Origin: Mesobacillus maritimus
GTDB lineage: Bacteria; Bacillota; Bacilli; Bacillales; Cytobacillaceae
Assembly: GCF_023715205.1 (NCBI RefSeq)
Contig: NZ_JAMBNR010000011.1
Location: 1 to 64,000 of the forward strand
Length of the DNA stretch: 64,000 nt
Reading direction: 5' to 3'
Shown here piece by piece: positions 59,113 through 64,000 of the stretch (positions within the stretch are counted from its first letter, which is position 1; each line of letters begins with the position of its first letter). Below the pieces are notes generated by a model, which saw nothing but the letters and a program-made list of their open reading frames with translations, made no database searches and had not been told where the DNA came from. The position numbers and the translations under genes were made by a program.

Positions 59113-60960
59113 ATGGTTAGGTTACTTGAAGCCTTGAAAACGAAGGCATTAACAGCAGATGGTGCGATGGGAACGATCTTATATTCATATGGACTTGAAT
59201 CTTGTCATGAAGAAATGAACGTTGTGAAGCCAGAGTTAATTGAAAAGATTCATCGTGAATACATTGCAGCCGGCGCGGATTTGATTCAAACCAATACATA
59301 TGGAGCAAATACGATTAAGCTTGCTCGATATGGTCATCAATCGCGGGTTCATGAATTTAATGAAGCGGCAGTGAGGTTGGCAAAAAAAGCAGCAGATGGA
59401 GGGCAATACGTTCTAGGGACGATTGGCGGAATTAGAGGGGTTCGTACAACCGATACTACCCTAGAAGAGATCTTGAAAGCCATTCGTGAACAAGCAGAAG
59501 TTTTAATCAACGGTGGTTTAGATGGACTTTTACTTGAAACCTATTATGACTTTGAAGAGTTAACAGAAACACTAAAAATGCTCCGTCAAATGACGGGAAT
59601 GCCAATTATTGCCCAAGTATCGATGCATGAACCTGGGGTATTGCAAAATGGAATGTCACTAAATGATGCCTTACACGAATTAGAAAACTTAGGCGCTGAT
59701 ATTGTCGGGGTGAATTGTCGCTTAGGCCCATTTCATACCATTCAAGCGTTTCAAGGAGTAGAATTGCCTAAAAAAGCCATGCTATCCGCCTATCCTAATG
59801 CATCATTATTAGATATTGAAGAAGGTCGTGTGATTTATGAATCAGAAGTTGAATATTTTGCGCGGGCAGCTGTTCAGTTAAGAAATCAAGGAGTTCGCTT
59901 AATTGGAGGGTGTTGTGGGACGACACCTAAACATATTGAAGCCGTTAAAAAACAACTGATCAACTTGAAACCGATTGAGAAAAAAGAAACAGTCCCGCAA
60001 CAAAAAATTGAAATATCTGAACCAGAACCAAGATTATTAGAACCGCTCCATGAAAAAGTAAAGCGTGAACGCTCCATTATCGTAGAGTTAGATACCCCAC
60101 GTCATTTAGAAACGGATGCATTTATAAATGGTTCCAAAACCCTTTATAACGAAGGTGCCGATCTTGTCATGATGGCTGATAACTCATTAGCTTCACCAAG
60201 AATTAGCAATATTGCAATGGGAGCGATGTTAAAGCTGCAACATAATGTTCGGGTGATGCCGCATATTACTTGTCGTGATCGGAATTTAATTGGATTGCAA
60301 TCGCATTTAATGGGATTGAATGCATTGGGGCTTCACGATATATTAGCTGTAACCGGGGACCCAACGAAAGTAGGAGATTTCCCAGGGGCAACGAGCGTAT
60401 ATGACGTTTCTTCCATGGAGTTAATTTCGCTGATTAAGCAACTAAATGAAGGAATTTCGTTCTCAGGTAAAAAATTGCGTAAAAAAGCGAACTTCTCGGT
60501 TGCTGCGGCCTTTAATCCGAACGTCCGGGTGTTAGAACGTGCCGTAGGTCGACTTGAAAAGAAAATCGAGCATGGGGCCGATTACTTTATTTCGCAACCT
60601 GTTTACTCAAAAGAAAAAATCGTAGAAATTTATGAAGCAACGAAACACTTAAAAGCACCAATCTATCTTGGGATTATGCCGTTAACTAGTTTTAGAGCTT
60701 CAGAATTTTTACATTATGAAGTTCCAGGAATTAAACTTTCAGATGAAGTGCTTGAACGAATGAAAAATTGTGACGGAGATAAAGCGCGCGAAGCGGCAGA
60801 AGGCGTTTCAATTGCAAAAGAATTGCTTGATACAGCAGTGAAATACTTCAACGGAATATATTTAATTACACCGTTTTTACGTTATGAAATGACTCTTCAA
60901 CTCATGCAGTATATTAAACAACTCGATATGCAGAATAAAGGGGTACAGGCAAATGTATAA
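59113..60960 (+). CDS. yitJ: Bifunctional homocysteine S-methyltransferase / methylenetetrahydrofolate reductase (YitJ type)
   Basis: This 615-aa protein has an N-terminal homocysteine methyltransferase domain (about 5-285) with DGAMGTILYSYGL, VGVNCRLGP and the zinc-site Cys pair GGCCGTTP. A MetF-like reductase domain (about 315-605) follows, with ITCRDRNLIGLQSHLMGLNA, VTGDPTKVGDFPGATSVYDV and YFISQPVYSKEKIVEI. It reduces 5,10-methylene-THF to 5-methyl-THF for methionine synthesis and may methylate homocysteine. The ATG at 59113 follows GGGAGAGG. It overlaps metH by eight bases, so the two are coupled. Confidence 0.93.
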   Translation: MVRLLEALKTKALTADGAMGTILYSYGLESCHEEMNVVKPELIEKIHREYIAAGADLIQTNTYGANTIKLARYGHQSRVHEFNEAAVRLAKKAADGGQYVLGTIGGIRGVRTTDTTLEEILKAIREQAEVLINGGLDGLLLETYYDFEELTETLKMLRQMTGMPIIAQVSMHEPGVLQNGMSLNDALHELENLGADIVGVNCRLGPFHTIQAFQGVELPKKAMLSAYPNASLLDIEEGRVIYESEVEYFARAAVQLRNQGVRLIGGCCGTTPKHIEAVKKQLINLKPIEKKETVPQQKIEISEPEPRLLEPLHEKVKRERSIIVELDTPRHLETDAFINGSKTLYNEGADLVMMADNSLASPRISNIAMGAMLKLQHNVRVMPHITCRDRNLIGLQSHLMGLNALGLHDILAVTGDPTKVGDFPGATSVYDVSSMELISLIKQLNEGISFSGKKLRKKANFSVAAAFNPNVRVLERAVGRLEKKIEHGADYFISQPVYSKEKIVEIYEATKHLKAPIYLGIMPLTSFRASEFLHYEVPGIKLSDEVLERMKNCDGDKAREAAEGVSIAKELLDTAVKYFNGIYLITPFLRYEMTLQLMQYIKQLDMQNKGVQANV

Positions 60961-63900
60961 TCAGTTACTAGAGGAACAATTACAAAAGAAGATCTTAATT
61001 TTCGATGGGGCAATGGGGACGATGCTCCAAGGAGAGAATTTAACACCCGATGACTTCGGTGGAGAAGAATTAGATGGGTGTAATGAAAACCTTGTTTTAA
61101 CCCGACCAGATATTGTTTCGAAGATTCATCGTCAGTATTTAGAAGCGGGTGCGGATATTATTAGTACGAATACATTTGGCGGTACTCCGCTTGTCTTAAA
61201 TGAATACGGTTTAGGGTCACAAGCGGAAGAAATCAATAAATGGGCAGTGCAATTAGCTGTTGAAGCTGCTGCAGAATACTCAACGTCAGACTGGCCACGT
61301 TTTGTAGCAGGTGCGATCGGACCAACTACCAAAACGCTATCAGTAACCGGCGGAATTTCATTCGATGAACTCTCTGAAAACTTTTATATCCAAGCAAAAG
61401 CATTAATTGAGGGAGGCGCTCATTTACTTTTACTAGAAACGAGTCAAGATATGTTGAATGTAAAAGCAGCAACGCTTGGGGTTAATCGAGCATTTGAAGA
61501 GACTGGCAAGAAATTGCCGATAATGGTATCGGCCACAATTGAACCGATGGGGACGACGCTTGCTGGACAAACAATCGAAGCATTCTATATCTCGATTGAA
61601 CATATTCAACCAATTTCCATTGGCTTAAACTGTGCAACAGGTCCAGAATTTATGACCGACCATATTCGTTCGTTAGCTGAACTATCAACAAGTTATATTA
61701 GCTGTTATCCAAATGCGGGTTTACCGGATGAAGAAGGCCATTACCACGAGTCGCCTGAATCGTTATCAATCAAATTAAAAGGGTTTGCTGAAAAAGGTTG
61801 GTTAAATATTGTCGGTGGCTGTTGCGGTACGACACCTGATCATATAAAAGCGATCCATGATGCTGTAAAAGACTCTGAGCCAAGGAAACGTCCAGAACAT
61901 ACACACGGGCATGTCGTTGCCGGAGTGGATCCATTATTGTATGACGACTCGATGCGTCCGTTATTTATCGGAGAGCGTACAAATGTCATTGGTTCAAGAA
62001 AGTTTAAACAACTAATTATCGATGGGAAATTTGAAGAAGCAGCTGAAATTGCTAGAGCACAAGTGAAAAATGGAGCGCATGTGATTGATATTTGTTTAGC
62101 CAATCCAGACCGCGACGAATTAGAAGATATGCGAAACTTTATGCAAGAAGTCGTGAAAAAGGTAAAAGTCCCTCTTGTGATTGATTCAACCGATGAACAT
62201 GTGATTGAGGAAGCGTTAAAGTATTCACAAGGGAAGGCGGTTATCAACTCGATTAACCTAGAAGATGGGGAAGAACGGTTTGATGCCGTCATGCCAATTG
62301 TCAAAAAATATGGTGCATCGGTCGTGGTTGGGACCATTGATGAAGTAGGAATGGCAGTTGATCGAGCACGTAAATTAGAAGTGGCGGAGCGTTCTTATCA
62401 GTTGTTAACGGAAAAGTGGGGGCTGGCTCCAGAAGATATTATTTTCGATCCATTGGTGTTCCCGGTTGGAACAGGGGATGAACAATATATTGGAGCCGCA
62501 GAAGAAACCATTGAAGGAATACGGGCGATTAAAGAAAAATTCCCGAATGCTTTAACCGTATTAGGCGTAAGCAATGTTTCCTTCGGTCTACCTCCAGTAG
62601 GTCGTGAAGTGTTAAATGCCGTTTATTTATATCACTGTACGCAAGCAGGTTTAGATTATGCGATCGTCAATACGGAAAAGTTAGAACGTTATGCTTCCAT
62701 TCCAGAAGAAGAAATTCAATTGGCAAATGACCTAATTTTCAATACAAACGATGAAACACTTGCGACATTTACAGACTTTTATCGAGATAAGAAAAAAGAA
62801 AAGAAAGTGGCAAATATCCCTGCGACAGTAGAAGAACGATTAGCTTATTATATTGTCGAAGGAACAAAAGAGGGGTTAATTCCTGATTTGGAAGAAGCAA
62901 GAAATATCTTTGACACCCCGTTAGATATTATTAATGGTCCATTAATGGCTGGGATGTCTGAAGTGGGTCGCTTATTTAATGATAATCAATTGATTGTGGC
63001 AGAAGTATTGCAAAGTGCTGGCGTGATGAAAGCGGCCGTCGCTCATTTAGAACAATATATGGAAAAAGCGGAAGATGATACGGGGAAAGGGAAAGTCGTT
63101 CTTGCAACCGTAAAAGGCGATGTTCATGATATTGGGAAAAACTTGGTGGACATTATTTTAAGCAATAATGGCTACAAAGTTGTGGATTTGGGAATCAAAG
63201 TAACACCAGCCCAATTGATTGAAGCCATCAGAGCGGAACAACCTGATTTCGTTGGTTTATCCGGTTTACTTGTAAAATCTGCGCAACAAATGGTGCTAAC
63301 GGCGCAAGATTTCAAAGCGGCTAATATTGATGTTCCTATACTAGTAGGAGGGGCCGCATTATCGAAACGTTTCACAGAGACGAAAATCGCTGCAGGCTAC
63401 GATGGTCCTGTCATCTATTCAAAAGATGCGATGCAAGGGTTAGATCAGGCTAATCGTTTAATGGATTCCAATGAACGTAAAGTACTTTTGAAAGAACTTG
63501 ATGAAGCTAGAGAAAAACGTTTGCTTGCTGATGAAAAACGTGCAGCACTACCACTTAAAAAAGCAACAGAAAAGAAAGTTCGCTCCATTGCAGAAGCACC
63601 TGTATTTATTCCGAAAGATTTAAACAGTCATGTATTAAAAAATTATTCCGTTGCACATCTACAACCTTATGTGAATATGCGTACGTTAATTGGTCATCAT
63701 TTAGGGCTAAGAGGAAACGTTGAAAAACTACTAGCTGAGGGTGATGGTCGTGCGACCGAATTATATGAATTGGTCACTAGCTTCCTAGAGTCAAAAGTGT
63801 TAAATCCATCTGGGATGTATCGATTCTTCCCAGCGCAAGCGGATGGAGATGATGTGATTATCTATCATCCGGAAGATGCGAAAACCGAAATTGAGAGATT

Positions 63901-64000
63901 CACTTTCCCTCGCCAACAAGAAGCGCCGTTCTTATGTTTAGCGGACTTTTTAAAGACAGTTGAAAGCGGCGAAATGGACTATGTTGCCTTAATGGTGGTC
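60953..64000 (+). CDS. metH: Cobalamin-dependent methionine synthase MetH, C-terminus beyond window
   Basis: 1016 codons are visible with no stop; full-length MetH is about 1150 residues, so the end of the reactivation domain is missing. Domains in order: homocysteine methyltransferase (about 5-315, DGAMGTMLQGENLTPDDFGG and GGCCGTTPDH), pterin-binding (about 325-600, FIGERTNVIGSRKFKQLI), helical cap and B12-binding (about 645-880) with the cobalt-ligand motif DVHDIGKN (His725), and the SAM-binding activation domain (from about 895). The cofactor cycles between methyl-cobalamin and cob(I)alamin. It needs the 5-methyl-THF made by YitJ, encoded directly upstream. Confidence 0.95.
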   Translation, partial: MYNQLLEEQLQKKILIFDGAMGTMLQGENLTPDDFGGEELDGCNENLVLTRPDIVSKIHRQYLEAGADIISTNTFGGTPLVLNEYGLGSQAEEINKWAVQLAVEAAAEYSTSDWPRFVAGAIGPTTKTLSVTGGISFDELSENFYIQAKALIEGGAHLLLLETSQDMLNVKAATLGVNRAFEETGKKLPIMVSATIEPMGTTLAGQTIEAFYISIEHIQPISIGLNCATGPEFMTDHIRSLAELSTSYISCYPNAGLPDEEGHYHESPESLSIKLKGFAEKGWLNIVGGCCGTTPDHIKAIHDAVKDSEPRKRPEHTHGHVVAGVDPLLYDDSMRPLFIGERTNVIGSRKFKQLIIDGKFEEAAEIARAQVKNGAHVIDICLANPDRDELEDMRNFMQEVVKKVKVPLVIDSTDEHVIEEALKYSQGKAVINSINLEDGEERFDAVMPIVKKYGASVVVGTIDEVGMAVDRARKLEVAERSYQLLTEKWGLAPEDIIFDPLVFPVGTGDEQYIGAAEETIEGIRAIKEKFPNALTVLGVSNVSFGLPPVGREVLNAVYLYHCTQAGLDYAIVNTEKLERYASIPEEEIQLANDLIFNTNDETLATFTDFYRDKKKEKKVANIPATVEERLAYYIVEGTKEGLIPDLEEARNIFDTPLDIINGPLMAGMSEVGRLFNDNQLIVAEVLQSAGVMKAAVAHLEQYMEKAEDDTGKGKVVLATVKGDVHDIGKNLVDIILSNNGYKVVDLGIKVTPAQLIEAIRAEQPDFVGLSGLLVKSAQQMVLTAQDFKAANIDVPILVGGAALSKRFTETKIAAGYDGPVIYSKDAMQGLDQANRLMDSNERKVLLKELDEAREKRLLADEKRAALPLKKATEKKVRSIAEAPVFIPKDLNSHVLKNYSVAHLQPYVNMRTLIGHHLGLRGNVEKLLAEGDGRATELYELVTSFLESKVLNPSGMYRFFPAQADGDDVIIYHPEDAKTEIERFTFPRQQEAPFLCLADFLKTVESGEMDYVALMVV

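Overview
The window comes from a low-GC Gram-positive, spore-forming Bacillaceae chromosome. The signs are strong AGGAGG ribosome binding sites, a Spo0E-type phosphatase, ykkCD behind a guanidine riboswitch, a ccdA/ccdC/yneK locus, an OpuA-type ABC system and a YitJ-MetH pair. Two features narrow it further: a partial nitrous-oxide-reductase accessory set (nosD-nosL-nosY-nosF) and a selenocysteine tRNA. Together they suggest a denitrifying Bacillus such as the Schinkia (Bacillus) azotoformans group. That is inference; no rRNA or marker gene is present to settle it.

Layout. 1-0.8 kb: end of an IS150-type element and two small genes of mobile-DNA character. 1.3-4.9 kb: Spo0E-like protein, ccdA, ccdC, a MITE-like element, the guanidine exporter ykkCD with its riboswitch, and yneK. 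5.0-7.5 kb: tRNA-Sec, a PPP-type phosphatase, an unrecognised protein, and a phospholipase A2-like gene with one in-frame UGA at the conserved Cys of the calcium loop. 7.7-9.9 kb: secreted subtilase and a CoxG-like protein. 10.3-15.7 kb: a two-component system divergent from nosDLYF. 16-22.4 kb: lone NIS siderophore synthetase, glycine riboswitch with cycA, and a class A PBP. 22.5-31.5 kb: small housekeeping and envelope genes, including a LysM/SH3 protein. 31.7-39.9 kb: nucleoside and pseudouridine salvage (two nucleoside hydrolases, NupC-type transporter, PsuG, two HTH-PfkB kinases, DMT transporter). 40-42.2 kb: XRE-cupin regulator divergent from a DODA-type dioxygenase and DoxX. 42.5-50.7 kb: ferritin-like protein, DUF1259 protein, TAXI-TRAP transporter, glycine-betaine ABC transporter. 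51-54.7 kb: GT4 glycosyltransferase, c-di-AMP riboswitch, AGCS symporter. 56-58.7 kb: DnaD/DnaB-like replication module. 59-64 kb: YitJ-type enzyme and metH, cut by the window end.

The intergenic DNA is unusually rich. Three arrays of related 52-bp units lie at about 10.0, 30.8 and 55.4 kb. There are three copies of a ~180-bp MITE-like element with 8-bp target duplications. A ~50-bp dispersed repeat occurs three times, and several GGGACA/GTGCC palindromes act as terminators. Three metabolite riboswitches (guanidine-I, glycine, c-di-AMP) can be recognised, and one further leader before the methionine genes is unassigned.

The observation most worth following is the combination of tRNA-Sec with the UGA-containing phospholipase A2-like gene about 2 kb away. 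If decoded, it would be a small selenoprotein in which selenocysteine replaces a structural cysteine of the PLA2 fold. Start codons were chosen by ribosome binding site spacing, so some differ from the longest open frame.
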